A stretch of 64,000 bases of DNA, taken from Salinilacihabitans rarus (GTDB lineage: Archaea > Halobacteriota > Halobacteria > Halobacteriales > Natrialbaceae). The first letter of the stretch is position 1. Every line of letters starts with the position of its first letter. The notes below the pieces were generated by a model. That model was not told the DNA's origin. It was given only the letters and a program-made list of their open reading frames with translations, and did no database searches. The translations under genes were made by a program, and so were the position numbers. This document shows positions 28,716-36,450 of this stretch, piece by piece. The stretch spans positions 2,108,001 through 2,172,000 of the forward strand of contig NZ_CP100762.1 in NCBI RefSeq assembly GCF_024296665.1. Direction: 5' to 3'.

Positions 28716-30311
28716 ATGAGACGCGCACTCCTCTTGGCCCTCCTCGTCGTGATGTCGTCGCTGGCCGTCCCGCTCGCCGCGGGCGCCGGCACGGCCGGCG
28801 TCGACGCCGACCCGGCGCCGTCGCAGGACGACCGCGAGTCGAACCCGACGACCGAGGACACGATCGGCTACGTCGAAGGCTACTGGTACGACGACGAACT
28901 GCCCGTCGACGACCGCGAGGGCGGCACCGTCGAGGACGAGGAACTCGAGGCGGTGATCTACCGGTCGATGGCCCGCGTGGAGGTGATCCGCGAGCGGACG
29001 TTCGAGGAACCGGTCCCCGTCGAGGTCATCACGCGCGCGGAGTTCGAGAACGAGACCGGCGAACTGTTCGTCGACGTCGATGACGGCGACCGCCTCGTCG
29101 AGAACGTCCGCTACGAGGCGCTGTTCGCGGTCGACCGCGAGACCGACGTCGTCGACGAGTTCGAGACGCTGTACGGCGGCGCCGTCGCCGGCTACTACGA
29201 ACCGGCCGAGGACCGGATCGTGATCGTCTCCGACACCCCCGACGAGCCCGAACTCGACGAGGTCACCCTCGGCCACGAACTCCAGCACGCCCTCCAGGAC
29301 CAGCGGTTCGGCCTCGACGAGTTCGACGAGGCGACCGTCGACGACTACACCGCGGTACGGGGGCTCGTCGAGGGCGAGGCCACCCTGATCGACGTCGAGT
29401 ACGAGCGCCGCTGTGGGACCGAGTGGGAGTGTGTCGAACCGAGCGGCGACGGCGGGGCGCCGCCCGGCGACCTCAACTACGGGCTGTTCTTCGGCGTCTT
29501 CCACCCCTACAGCGACGGGCCAATCTACGTCGACGCGCTGCGCGAGGAGGGCGGCTGGGAGGCCGTCGACGCCGCCTTCGACGACCCGCCGGCCAGCAGC
29601 GCCGAGGTGATTCGGCCCGGCGAGGAGCGCGACCCGGCCGCGATCGACCTCGAGGACCGCTCGAACGACCGGTGGGAGCCCCTCGAAACGGCGGAGGGCG
29701 CCGACGCCGAGCGCTTCGGCGAGGCGACGATGGCTGCGATGTTCATGGGCGCGGCCGTCGAGAGCGGCGACGGGCCGGTCGCCCGCTCGGACGTCTTCGA
29801 CAGCGAGAGCGAGTTGAGCGTCTACAACTACGACCACGCGGTGACCGACGGCTGGGCCGGCGACGAACTCGTCGCGTACGGGACCGGCGCCGGGACCGAA
29901 TCGGAGACGGGCTTCGTCTGGCGCTCCGAGTGGGAATCGACGGCCGACGCCGAGGAGTTCGCCGAGGGCTACCTCGCGCTGATCGAGGCAAACGGCGGCG
30001 ACCCCGTCGAGGACCGCCGGAACACCTACGTGATCGACGACGAGTTCCCCGGCGCGTACGCCCTCGACGTCGACGGCGAGACGGTGACGATCGTCCGCGC
30101 GCCGTCGGTCGAGGAGCTATCGGGGATCTACGCGGGCGCCGCGCCCGAGGGCGCGGACACCATCGACGCCGAACCCGCCGCCGACGGGAGCGGGGACGGC
30201 GACGCGAACGCTACCGACAGCGAATCCGGCGACCGCCTCGCCGGCTTCGGCGCGGCGCTCGCGGCGCTCTCGATCCTCGCGATGGCGTTCGCGACGAGCC
30301 GCAGGGAGTGA
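28716..30311 (+). CDS. Hvo_1808-like surface protein with HExxH metallopeptidase motif
   Basis: 531 residues. An N-terminal signal peptide (LLLALLVVMSSLAVPLAAGA) and a C-terminal hydrophobic helix (GFGAALAALSILAMAFA) followed by SRRE suggest a surface protein anchored at its C-terminus. Near residue 188 LGHELQHALQDQRFGL contains HExxH, and LVEGEATLID follows about 35 residues later and may give the third zinc ligand, a pattern shared with bacterial HELxHALQDQ metallopeptidase-like proteins. A conserved cysteine pair occurs in RRCGTEWEC. The stop overlaps the start of a paralogue (TGATG). The substrate is unknown. Confidence 0.75.
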   Translation: MRRALLLALLVVMSSLAVPLAAGAGTAGVDADPAPSQDDRESNPTTEDTIGYVEGYWYDDELPVDDREGGTVEDEELEAVIYRSMARVEVIRERTFEEPVPVEVITRAEFENETGELFVDVDDGDRLVENVRYEALFAVDRETDVVDEFETLYGGAVAGYYEPAEDRIVIVSDTPDEPELDEVTLGHELQHALQDQRFGLDEFDEATVDDYTAVRGLVEGEATLIDVEYERRCGTEWECVEPSGDGGAPPGDLNYGLFFGVFHPYSDGPIYVDALREEGGWEAVDAAFDDPPASSAEVIRPGEERDPAAIDLEDRSNDRWEPLETAEGADAERFGEATMAAMFMGAAVESGDGPVARSDVFDSESELSVYNYDHAVTDGWAGDELVAYGTGAGTESETGFVWRSEWESTADAEEFAEGYLALIEANGGDPVEDRRNTYVIDDEFPGAYALDVDGETVTIVRAPSVEELSGIYAGAAPEGADTIDAEPAADGSGDGDANATDSESGDRLAGFGAALAALSILAMAFATSRRE

Positions 30312-31756
30312 TGGCGGGCGCGCGACCGGCCCGTCGGGTCGGCCCCGCGGCGCTCGCGCTCGCGGCGCTGCTCGTCCTCTCGGGCTGTGCCGCGCCCGTC
30401 GCCGGGCCGGACGCGCTCGCCGCGGACCGCGACCGCGGTCACGTGGGCGGCTACGCCCCCGACGACGACCTCGACGTCGACGCGAGCGACGGCCTCACCG
30501 CGGCCGAACTCGAAGCCGTGAAGTACCGCTCGATGGCCCGGATCGAGGTGCTCCGCGGGCTGAAGTTCGCGGAGGACGTCGAGATCGAAGTGATCACGCG
30601 CGAGGCGTACCGCGAGCGCCGCGGCGAGCGCGGGCCGGCGAGCCCCTTCACGAACGAACTCTGGCGCGGCGCGTTCGTCGTCGACGGCGAGACGGACGTC
30701 GACGCCGCCCTCGAGGAGGTCTACGGCGACGCCGTCGTCGGCTACTACCGGTCGGGCGAGATCGTGATCGTCGCCGACGACCCCGACGGGGTCGTCGTCG
30801 ACCGGCGGACGCTGGTCCACGAACTCGTCCACGCGCTCCAGGACCAGCGGTTCGGCCTCGACCGCCGGGGGTCGACGCTCGACGAACGTCGCGCCGAGAC
30901 CGGCGTGTTCGAGGGTGAGGCCGACTACGTGGCCCACCTGTACGACCGGCGCTGCGGGGACGAGTGGGAGTGTCTGCCCGAGGTCGAACCCGCGCCGCGA
31001 GACCCCGAGCGACGGCCGTTCAACGCGGGGCTGTTCCTCTCGATCTACGCGCCGTACGCCGAGGGGCCGTCGTTCGTCGCCCACCACCGCGAGCGGGGTG
31101 GCTGGGACGCCGTCGACGCCCTCCACGAGGACCGGCCACGGAGCACGAGCCAGGTGATCCACCCCGAGCGCTACCCCGACGACGGTCCCCGCGAGGTCGC
31201 CGTCGAGGACCGCTCGACGGACGCGTGGGAGCCGTTCGCCGACGGCGACGGCGGAGCGCGGACGGAGACGGTCGGCGAGGCGACGCTGTTCGCCGCGCTG
31301 TGGGTCAACGGCGCGGTCGACCGGCCGCTGACCGCGGGCGGGACGGCCCTCTCGCCGTACGACTACTCGGACCCGGCGACCGACGGCTGGGCCGGCGACT
31401 CGTTCGTCGCCTACCACGCGAGCGACGACGAGAACCGGACGGGGCACGTCTGGGCGCTGGAGTTCGAGACGGACGCGGACGCCGCCGAGTTCGCCGACGC
31501 CTACCGCGAGGTGGTCGAGAACGCCGGCGGCGAGGCGGTCGACGGCGACGCCTACCGGGTCGCCGACGGCCGGGCGTTCGAGGGGGCCTACCGCATCGAC
31601 GTCGACGGCGACCGGGTGACGGTCGTCGGCGCGCCGACGGTCGACGACCTCGGGGCGATCCGGCCGGAAGGGGCGGCCCCGGCGCTCGAAGGGCCCGCGG
31701 CGGCCGCTCCGACGGCGACGGCCCCCTCGTCGCCACCGTCGGCCGCGGCCCCGTAA
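30311..31756 (+). CDS. Hvo_1808-like lipoprotein paralogue with HExxH motif
   Basis: 481 residues, a tandem paralogue of the upstream gene. The N-terminus ends in a lipobox (LLVLSGC), so this copy is a lipoprotein and not a C-terminally anchored protein. It shares YRSMARIEVLR, VITREAY, LVHELVHALQDQRFGLD (HExxH near residue 170), FEGEADYVAHLYDRRCGDEWEC and ATDGWAGDSFVAYH with its neighbour. The acidic C-terminus ends in a Pro/Ala/Thr-rich run. The ATG overlaps the upstream TGA by one base, so the pair is translationally coupled and may work together, for example in surface protein processing. Confidence 0.75.
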   Translation: MAGARPARRVGPAALALAALLVLSGCAAPVAGPDALAADRDRGHVGGYAPDDDLDVDASDGLTAAELEAVKYRSMARIEVLRGLKFAEDVEIEVITREAYRERRGERGPASPFTNELWRGAFVVDGETDVDAALEEVYGDAVVGYYRSGEIVIVADDPDGVVVDRRTLVHELVHALQDQRFGLDRRGSTLDERRAETGVFEGEADYVAHLYDRRCGDEWECLPEVEPAPRDPERRPFNAGLFLSIYAPYAEGPSFVAHHRERGGWDAVDALHEDRPRSTSQVIHPERYPDDGPREVAVEDRSTDAWEPFADGDGGARTETVGEATLFAALWVNGAVDRPLTAGGTALSPYDYSDPATDGWAGDSFVAYHASDDENRTGHVWALEFETDADAAEFADAYREVVENAGGEAVDGDAYRVADGRAFEGAYRIDVDGDRVTVVGAPTVDDLGAIRPEGAAPALEGPAAAAPTATAPSSPPSAAAP

Positions 31757-31794
31757 TCGGGTAGCTTTTTCGCCCTCCGACGGAAAGCGGGGGT

Positions 31795-32949
31795 ATGTCG
31801 AATCCCTTCGGAACCGTGCCGGCCGAGGCGATCCTCGACGGTCGCGCGACCGACGCCTACTTCGAGCGCACGCGCGCGACCCTCGAACACGCCGGGAAGA
31901 ACCCTCGCGTCGTCGCCGAGGTGACCGCCGACCAGTTCCCCACCGGCGAGTTCGAGGTCCTCGCGGGCGTCGAGGACCTCGCGACGCTGCTCGAAGGTCG
32001 CGACGTCGACGTCGACGCGATCCCCGAGGGACGGCTGTTCGACGGCGGCCCCGTCGCCCGGATCGAGGGCCGGTACCTCGAGTTCGCCGAACTCGAGACG
32101 TCGCTTCTCGGCTTCCTCTCGCAGGCCAGCGGCTTCGCGACCGCCGCGCTGGAGGCGCGGCTTGCGGCGCCGGACTCGCTCGTGCTCTCGTTCGGCGCCC
32201 GCCACGTCCACCCGTCGATCGCGTCGGTCGTCGAGCGCTCGGCCCTGCTTGCCGGCCTCGACGGCTTCTCGCACGTCGCCGCGGGCGAGATCATCGGGCG
32301 CGAGGCCGGCGGGACGATGCCCCACGCCCTCCTGCTGTGTTTCGGCGAGGGCGAGCAGGCCGCGGCGTTCCGCGCGTTCGACGAGGCCGTCCCCGAGGAC
32401 ACCCCGCGGATCGCCCTCTGTGACACGTTCTGGGACGAGAAGTCGGAGACGCTGCTCGCGGCCGAGACCCTCGACGACCTCGACGGGGTGCGCCTCGATA
32501 CCACCGGCTCGCGCCGGGGCGACTTCCGGCACATCGTCCGGGAGGTGCGCTGGGAACTCGACGCGCGCGGCTACGAGGACGTGGACGTCTTCTGCTCGGG
32601 CGGGCTGGGTCCCGAGGAACTCCGCGAGTTGCGCGACGTCGCCGACGGCTTCGGCGTCGGGAGCGCCGTCACGGCCGCCGACCCGGTCGACTTCGCGCTC
32701 GACATCGTCGCGGTCGAGGGCGAACCGGTCGCCAAGCGGGGCAAGCTCTCGGGGACGAAGGAGGTCTACCGGACCGCCGACGGCGGCCACCACGTCGGCC
32801 TCGCCGGCCGGGACGGTCCCGCGGACGCCGAGACGCTGCTCGAACCGCTGATTCGCGACGGCGAGGTCGTCCGCGAGTTCGACCTCGAAGCGGCGAGCGA
32901 GCGCTGTCTCGCCGACGCGGAGGCGGTCGGGTTCGGCGGGGCGGACTGA
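31795..32949 (+). CDS. Nicotinate phosphoribosyltransferase
   Basis: 384 residues of the archaeal short form. Converts nicotinate and PRPP to nicotinate mononucleotide in the Preiss-Handler NAD salvage route. Recognisable segments are FLSQASGFATAALEARLA, LSFGARHVHPSI near residue 138, AGGTMPHALLLCFGEG near 174, VRLDTTGSRRGDF (phosphate-binding region), FCSGGLGPEEL and AKRGKLSGTKEVYR. A possible nicotinamidase lies upstream. It starts 38 bases after the surface-protein pair; a TAGCTTTTTCG box about 30 bases before the ATG may be its promoter. Confidence 0.88.
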   Translation: MSNPFGTVPAEAILDGRATDAYFERTRATLEHAGKNPRVVAEVTADQFPTGEFEVLAGVEDLATLLEGRDVDVDAIPEGRLFDGGPVARIEGRYLEFAELETSLLGFLSQASGFATAALEARLAAPDSLVLSFGARHVHPSIASVVERSALLAGLDGFSHVAAGEIIGREAGGTMPHALLLCFGEGEQAAAFRAFDEAVPEDTPRIALCDTFWDEKSETLLAAETLDDLDGVRLDTTGSRRGDFRHIVREVRWELDARGYEDVDVFCSGGLGPEELRELRDVADGFGVGSAVTAADPVDFALDIVAVEGEPVAKRGKLSGTKEVYRTADGGHHVGLAGRDGPADAETLLEPLIRDGEVVREFDLEAASERCLADAEAVGFGGAD

Positions 32950-33069
32950 CCGCTCGGCGGCCGATCGTCGGGGAAAAGCGGGGACGTGGGCGGTCCGCGG
33001 TGCTACGGTACGGGGCCGGCGGGGTCCGGCCTCGCGCTGGCGCTCGCGTGCCCGGAACCCGGGCCGCGG

Positions 33070-33672
33070 TTACAGCTGTTCGACGGAGCCGTCGGCCTCG
33101 CGCTCGCGGAAGACCTGGCCCTCGAAGAGCGTGACGACGACGTCGTCGTCCTGCCAGGCGTTCGGCTCGAGGCCGGCCTTCCGGCAGGTGCGATCGAGGT
33201 ACTCGCTCTCGGTCCAGCCGTGCTCGACGGGGACCGTCGGGTAGAGCCAGCCGCTCTCGCCGCGGCCGTCGATCGCGACGCCGTGGGTGCCGAGTTCGAG
33301 GTCCGCGATCGGGTCGTCGGTCAGCAACACGTTCCTGACGGTGCAGACCGAGACGGTGAGATTCGGCAGCTCAGAGGGGCTGATCTCGGAGCCACAGGAA
33401 TCGCCGCTGGCGGCCCGGATGGCCGAGTCGACGATGACGTGGCCGAGCTGTTCGCCGGACTGGTAGCCGCCGGCACAGCCGCGGAGGCTGCGCCGGCCGC
33501 GCGTGGACTCGAGGCGAACGAACGCGCCCGTGCGCTCGTAGAACGCCTCGCGCATACTCCCGGGGTGCTCTCGCTGTCCGTGACGTACGTAGGATTCGAC
33601 CGCCTCGCGCGCGAGTTCGACGGCTCGCGCACCGTCCTCGTAGGAGAGGTCGACGCCCTGTCGCTGGGACAT
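33070..33672 (-). CDS. AMMECR1 domain protein (TIGR00296 family)
   Basis: 200 residues, a single AMMECR1 domain, conserved from archaea to humans but of unproven biochemical role. Landmarks are RGRRSLRGCAGGYQSGEQ near residue 59 (the LRGCIG signature), PNLTVSVCTV, GVAIDGRGESGWLYPTVPVE near residue 135 and KAGLEPNAW. The ATG at 33672 matches the usual N-terminus (SQRQGVDLSYEDGARAVELA). It is transcribed toward nicotinate phosphoribosyltransferase and away from the RNase P RNA gene. Confidence 0.88.
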   Translation of the reverse strand: MSQRQGVDLSYEDGARAVELAREAVESYVRHGQREHPGSMREAFYERTGAFVRLESTRGRRSLRGCAGGYQSGEQLGHVIVDSAIRAASGDSCGSEISPSELPNLTVSVCTVRNVLLTDDPIADLELGTHGVAIDGRGESGWLYPTVPVEHGWTESEYLDRTCRKAGLEPNAWQDDDVVVTLFEGQVFREREADGSVEQL

Positions 33673-33757
33673 ACAGGCGTACGTGGAACGGACCGGCCTA
33701 AAACGCTTCCATTCGAACGGCCGGCAACAATTACCAGTCGATGGCACCGACCGGGGG

Positions 33758-33765
33758 ACTTATTC
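33758..33765 (+). promoter_or_regulatory. TATA-like box of the RNase P RNA gene
   Basis: ACTTATTC lies about 25 bases before the first base of helix P1 of the RNase P RNA, the position expected for a haloarchaeal TATA box. Confidence 0.5.
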
Positions 33766-33784
33766 GCCCGAGGCCCCTACGGTC

Positions 33785-34235
33785 GGTGGGAGAGAGAGCC
33801 CGGCTGCCGCGGCGGCCGCGCCGGCGACGGCGCGACCGCGTACCGTGGCCGTCCCTCCGGGACGCGTCACGCTCGCGAGGAAAGTCCCCCCACCGTTCGG
33901 GCGGGTGACCGGGCGCAAGTCCGGAGCGGGAGACCGCTGGCTCTGGAACAGAAACGACACGTCTCGGCCCGACCGATGAGGCGCGCGAACCCGACCGCGA
34001 GGAAGGGGAGTCGACCCGCCGAGGGACGGACGATCGCAAAGACGGCGGTTCGAGACCGCCGGTCACGCCCGGCGTGACCGATCGTCCACCGACGGCCGAG
34101 GACCGATGGAACGGCGAACCCTCACCGGTGCAAGTCCGCGCCGCTGGTAGCCCGAACGCCCCGCGGTTTCCGCGGACGGCGCGGACGCTCAGCCGAATGC
34201 CGGGCCGAACAGAAGGGGGCTTACTCCTCTCACCC
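33785..34235 (+). ncRNA. rnpB: RNase P RNA (archaeal type A)
   Basis: Catalytic RNA of RNase P, which removes 5' leaders from tRNA precursors. Conserved region CR-I is GAGGAAAGTCC at 33877-33887. The 3' conserved core is CCGAACAGAAGGGGGCTTAC, ending near 34224. P1 can form between GGTGGGAG (33785-33792) and CTCTCACC (34227-34234), and P2 between CCCGGC and GCCGGG next to it. Further core pieces, such as GGAACAGAAACGACA and GGTGCAAGTCC, are present in order. The length of about 450 nt fits haloarchaeal forms. A short T-run follows at 34238. Ends are estimated from P1. All open frames overlapping this stretch are spurious. Confidence 0.93.
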
Positions 34236-34541
34236 AGTTTTCGTCCGCCAGCGACGCCGCCGCGCGTGGCGCGGCCTCGTCGCGGTCACCGGCCCGCGGG
34301 GAGAGTCGCCGGCACGTGGCGACGGGAGGGTCGAGGGACCCGTCGAGCGTAATTCCGTGGACACGGCGCCCGTCCGACGAAATTCGGCCGGGCTACCGGC
34401 GTTCGGCGGCGCGAAACGGACCGGGTGGCGGGGGTCAGCGGACGATTTCGCCGCGAAACGGACGACACGGACGCCCGCAGTTGCGATTGCCATTTTGGTA
34501 CTCGCAAAAGGTATATGGTCGCGGCCCCCCTAGCGAACGCG
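34236..34541. other. Gene-free stretch between RNase P RNA and a regulator pair
   Basis: No credible coding frame. It contains a directly repeated CGCGAAACGGAC (two copies, about 34409-34465), related GACGAAATTCGGC/GACGATTTCGCC segments, and TTTTGGTACTCGCAAAA, a dyad directly before the GTATATGG box at 34511-34518. It is probably the control region of the winged-helix/DtxR pair downstream. Confidence 0.4.
34511..34518 (+). promoter_or_regulatory. TATA box of the winged-helix gene
   Basis: GTATATGG is centred about 28 bases before the ATG at 34542 and supports that start over an in-frame ATG at 34515, which lies inside the box itself. Confidence 0.5.
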
Positions 34542-34841
34542 ATGACATCCGGACGCGGACGGCACGGCCGGGGGAAGAAGCGCCGGCGTCGCGGACGTCG
34601 GAACCGAAAGCGCGACGAAGACGGGCAGTTCGTCCGGACGATCGAGTCCGACGACGTACTCGCCGTCTTCGAGGCCGTCGACGGACCGGTCGTGACGACG
34701 ACCGACGTCTCCGACGTCCTCGGGATCACGACGGAAGCCGCGCGCCAGAAGCTCAACCGGCTCGTCGCCGAGGGCGAGTTACGACGCCGGAAGACCGGGC
34801 GGACGGTCGTCTACTGGCGGGTGACCGACCGTGACGAGTAG
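34542..34841 (+). CDS. Small winged-helix DNA-binding protein
   Basis: 99 residues. The first 27 residues are very basic (GRGKKRRRRGRRNRKR), unusual in a proteome of acidic proteins and suitable for DNA or RNA contact. Residues 35-95 form a winged helix: VLAVFEAVDGPVVTTTDVSD, then GITTEAARQKLNRLVAEGEL and the wing RRRKTGRTVVYWRV. The start follows the TATA box. The last 11 bases overlap the DtxR-type gene, so the two are a coupled regulatory pair. Confidence 0.75.
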   Translation: MTSGRGRHGRGKKRRRRGRRNRKRDEDGQFVRTIESDDVLAVFEAVDGPVVTTTDVSDVLGITTEAARQKLNRLVAEGELRRRKTGRTVVYWRVTDRDE

Positions 34842-35304
34842 GCTCCCGGACGACGCGACGACGGCGCACGCGACCGACGACGGGAGCGCGGTCAGCCTCA
34901 GCGAGGGACGGTACCTCTGCGGGCTATTGCACCTGACGCTGACCGGCGACCCGCCGGTCGGCACCACCGAACTCGCCGGCCACCTCGGGGTCAGCGCGGC
35001 GAGCGTCACCGAAACGATCGACGCCTTCGAACGGCGCGGGCTGGTGACCCACGAGCCCTACTACGGGGCCGAACTGACGGCGCGTGGCGAACGCGTCGCC
35101 CGCGAATTCCGCTGGCGACAGTGTACCGTCCGGCGCTTTTTCGAGCGCACGTCGGGCGTCCGGTTACGCGACGAACAGGCCTATCGGATCGGATGGTCGC
35201 TCTCGCTGGAGGACGTGCGAGCGCTCCGTGAGGTCGCCGACCAGCCGTGTCGGGGCCGCTGCGAGGCGACGAGCGCGGACGGCTGTCACGTTTCGGTGAC
35301 GTGA
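34831..35304 (+). CDS. DtxR/MntR-family metal-dependent transcriptional regulator
   Basis: 157 residues. The N-terminal winged helix (LSEGRYLCGLLHLTL, TTELAGHLGVSAASVTETID, FERRGLVTHEPYYGAELTAR) is followed by the dimerisation and metal-binding region (FRWRQCTVRRFFERTSGVRL) and a cysteine-rich tail (PCRGRCEATSADGC). Members repress Fe/Mn uptake genes when metal is plentiful. The tail cysteines could add a metal or redox site. The GTG start lies inside the upstream winged-helix gene. No metal transporter is adjacent, so targets are probably elsewhere. Confidence 0.85.
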   Translation: MTSRLPDDATTAHATDDGSAVSLSEGRYLCGLLHLTLTGDPPVGTTELAGHLGVSAASVTETIDAFERRGLVTHEPYYGAELTARGERVAREFRWRQCTVRRFFERTSGVRLRDEQAYRIGWSLSLEDVRALREVADQPCRGRCEATSADGCHVSVT

Positions 35305-35307
35305 GAC

Positions 35308-35442
35308 GAAGCGCTCGCGAGGAGTGAGCGTCCTGACGGAGTCCAGCGCGAGCGAAGCGAGCGCTGGGCACGTCAGGACCGAACGCAACAGCGGGCGCTG
35401 AGCAATGCGAAGCGCCCGCGATAAGTGAGCGTCCTGACGGAG
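35308..35442. repeat. tRNA-Arg-derived repeat with two hairpins
   Basis: Two 34-base direct repeats (35308-35341 and 35409-35442, three mismatches) lie 101 bases apart. The second runs into the 3' end of the tRNA-Arg gene, and both share GTCCTGACGGAG of the acceptor/T-arm side. Between them are two hairpins: GTCCTGACG (35330-35338) with CGTCAGGAC (35371-35379) enclosing CCAGCGC/GCGCTGG, and GCGGGCGCT (35391-35399) with AGCGCCCGC (35411-35419). This is a partial duplication of the tRNA end, possibly an old attachment site or a 3' processing/termination region. Confidence 0.55.
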
Positions 35443-35502
35443 ATTTGAACTCCGGTCCCTGGCTCCGCAAGCCAAGAGGATAGTCCACTACCCTATCAGG
35501 AC
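35431..35502 (-). tRNA. tRNA-Arg (GCG)
   Basis: 72 nt on the minus strand. The acceptor stem GTCCTGA pairs with TCAGGAC; the anticodon loop TTGCGGA gives GCG, reading CGC. The T-arm contains GTTCAAATC. CCA is not encoded. A TATA-like GCTTTAACC lies about 27 bases upstream on the minus strand. The 3' end is duplicated just downstream (see repeat). Confidence 0.9.
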
Positions 35503-35691
35503 TCATCTTCAGGTAGTGCGGTTTCGGTTAAAGCCCTTTCGAAACGCGTGCCGGGTGTCGGCTGGTAGTCAATCACGTAATCGCGGACTGCAGCGGGTCG
35601 GACCGCCACGCGAGGCCGAGCCGTCGGGCCGACGGTTCCGAACCGGTTATCACCGTCCCGGGCGACGTCCCGGCGTAACGGGTCCCCGACG

Positions 35692-36450
35692 ATGACCGCC
35701 ATCGAAACGAGTTCACTGACGAAGCGGTACGGCGAGACCGTCGCCGTCGACGCCCTCGACCTGTGCGTCGAGGACGGGACGATCTACGGCTTTCTGGGGC
35801 CGAACGGCGCCGGGAAGACGACGACGATGCGGCTGCTGACGAGCCTCGCCCGGCCGACGAGCGGAACCGCGACGGTGGCCGGCGTCCCCGTGACCGACCG
35901 GGACGCGCTCCGGCCGCACGTGGGCTACCTCCCGGAGGAGCCGCCGCTGTACGAGCAGGCGACGGCGTTCGAGCAACTGGAGTACGTCGCCGGCCTGCGC
36001 GACCTGCCCGCTGTGGCGGCTCGCGACCGGATCGAGACGCTGCTTGCCGAACTGGACCTGCTCGACGACGCGTCGGGCCGGATCGGCGACTACTCGAAGG
36101 GGATGCGCCAGAAGACCGCGTACGTGCAGGCGGTCCTGCACGACCCCGACGTCGTCTTCCTCGACGAACCCACCTCGGGGCTCGATCCCCGCGCCGCGCG
36201 GACGCTCCGGACCATGATCCGGGAACTCGCCGACGGGGGGACGACGGTCTTCCTGTCGACGCACGTCCTGCCGGTGGTCGAGGACGTCGCCGACGAGGTC
36301 GGCATCCTGTACGACGGGCGACTGGTCGCGGAGGGGTCTCCCGACGCGCTCAAGCGGCGGGCCGAGAGCGGCGAGACGCGGACGCTCGAAGACGCGTTCC
36401 TCGAACTGACGACCGACTCCGGGCCGGAGGCCCCGCCAGCCGATGGCTGA
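35692..36450 (+). CDS. ABC transporter ATP-binding protein (ABC-2 exporter type)
   Basis: 252 residues. Walker A GPNGAGKTTTMRLL is near residue 38, the signature DYSKGMRQKTAYVQAVLHDP near 133, Walker B VVFLDEPTSGLDPR, and the H-loop in FLSTHVLPVVEDVADE. It belongs to the CcmA/DrrA-like group that drives ABC-2 exporters. It overlaps the following permease gene by eight bases, so the two form one exporter. Substrate unknown; drugs, lipids or surface precursors are possible. Confidence 0.88.
   Translation: MTAIETSSLTKRYGETVAVDALDLCVEDGTIYGFLGPNGAGKTTTMRLLTSLARPTSGTATVAGVPVTDRDALRPHVGYLPEEPPLYEQATAFEQLEYVAGLRDLPAVAARDRIETLLAELDLLDDASGRIGDYSKGMRQKTAYVQAVLHDPDVVFLDEPTSGLDPRAARTLRTMIRELADGGTTVFLSTHVLPVVEDVADEVGILYDGRLVAEGSPDALKRRAESGETRTLEDAFLELTTDSGPEAPPADG

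Noticed and set aside
32986-34077. 363-residue plus frame across the AMMECR1 gene and RNase P RNA
   Set aside because: Its first half is antisense to the AMMECR1 gene and the second half runs through the RNase P RNA.
35496-35702. 68-residue minus-strand frame upstream of tRNA-Arg
   Set aside because: It overlaps the tRNA 5' region and promoter and the ABC ATPase start; no homology and poor codon bias.
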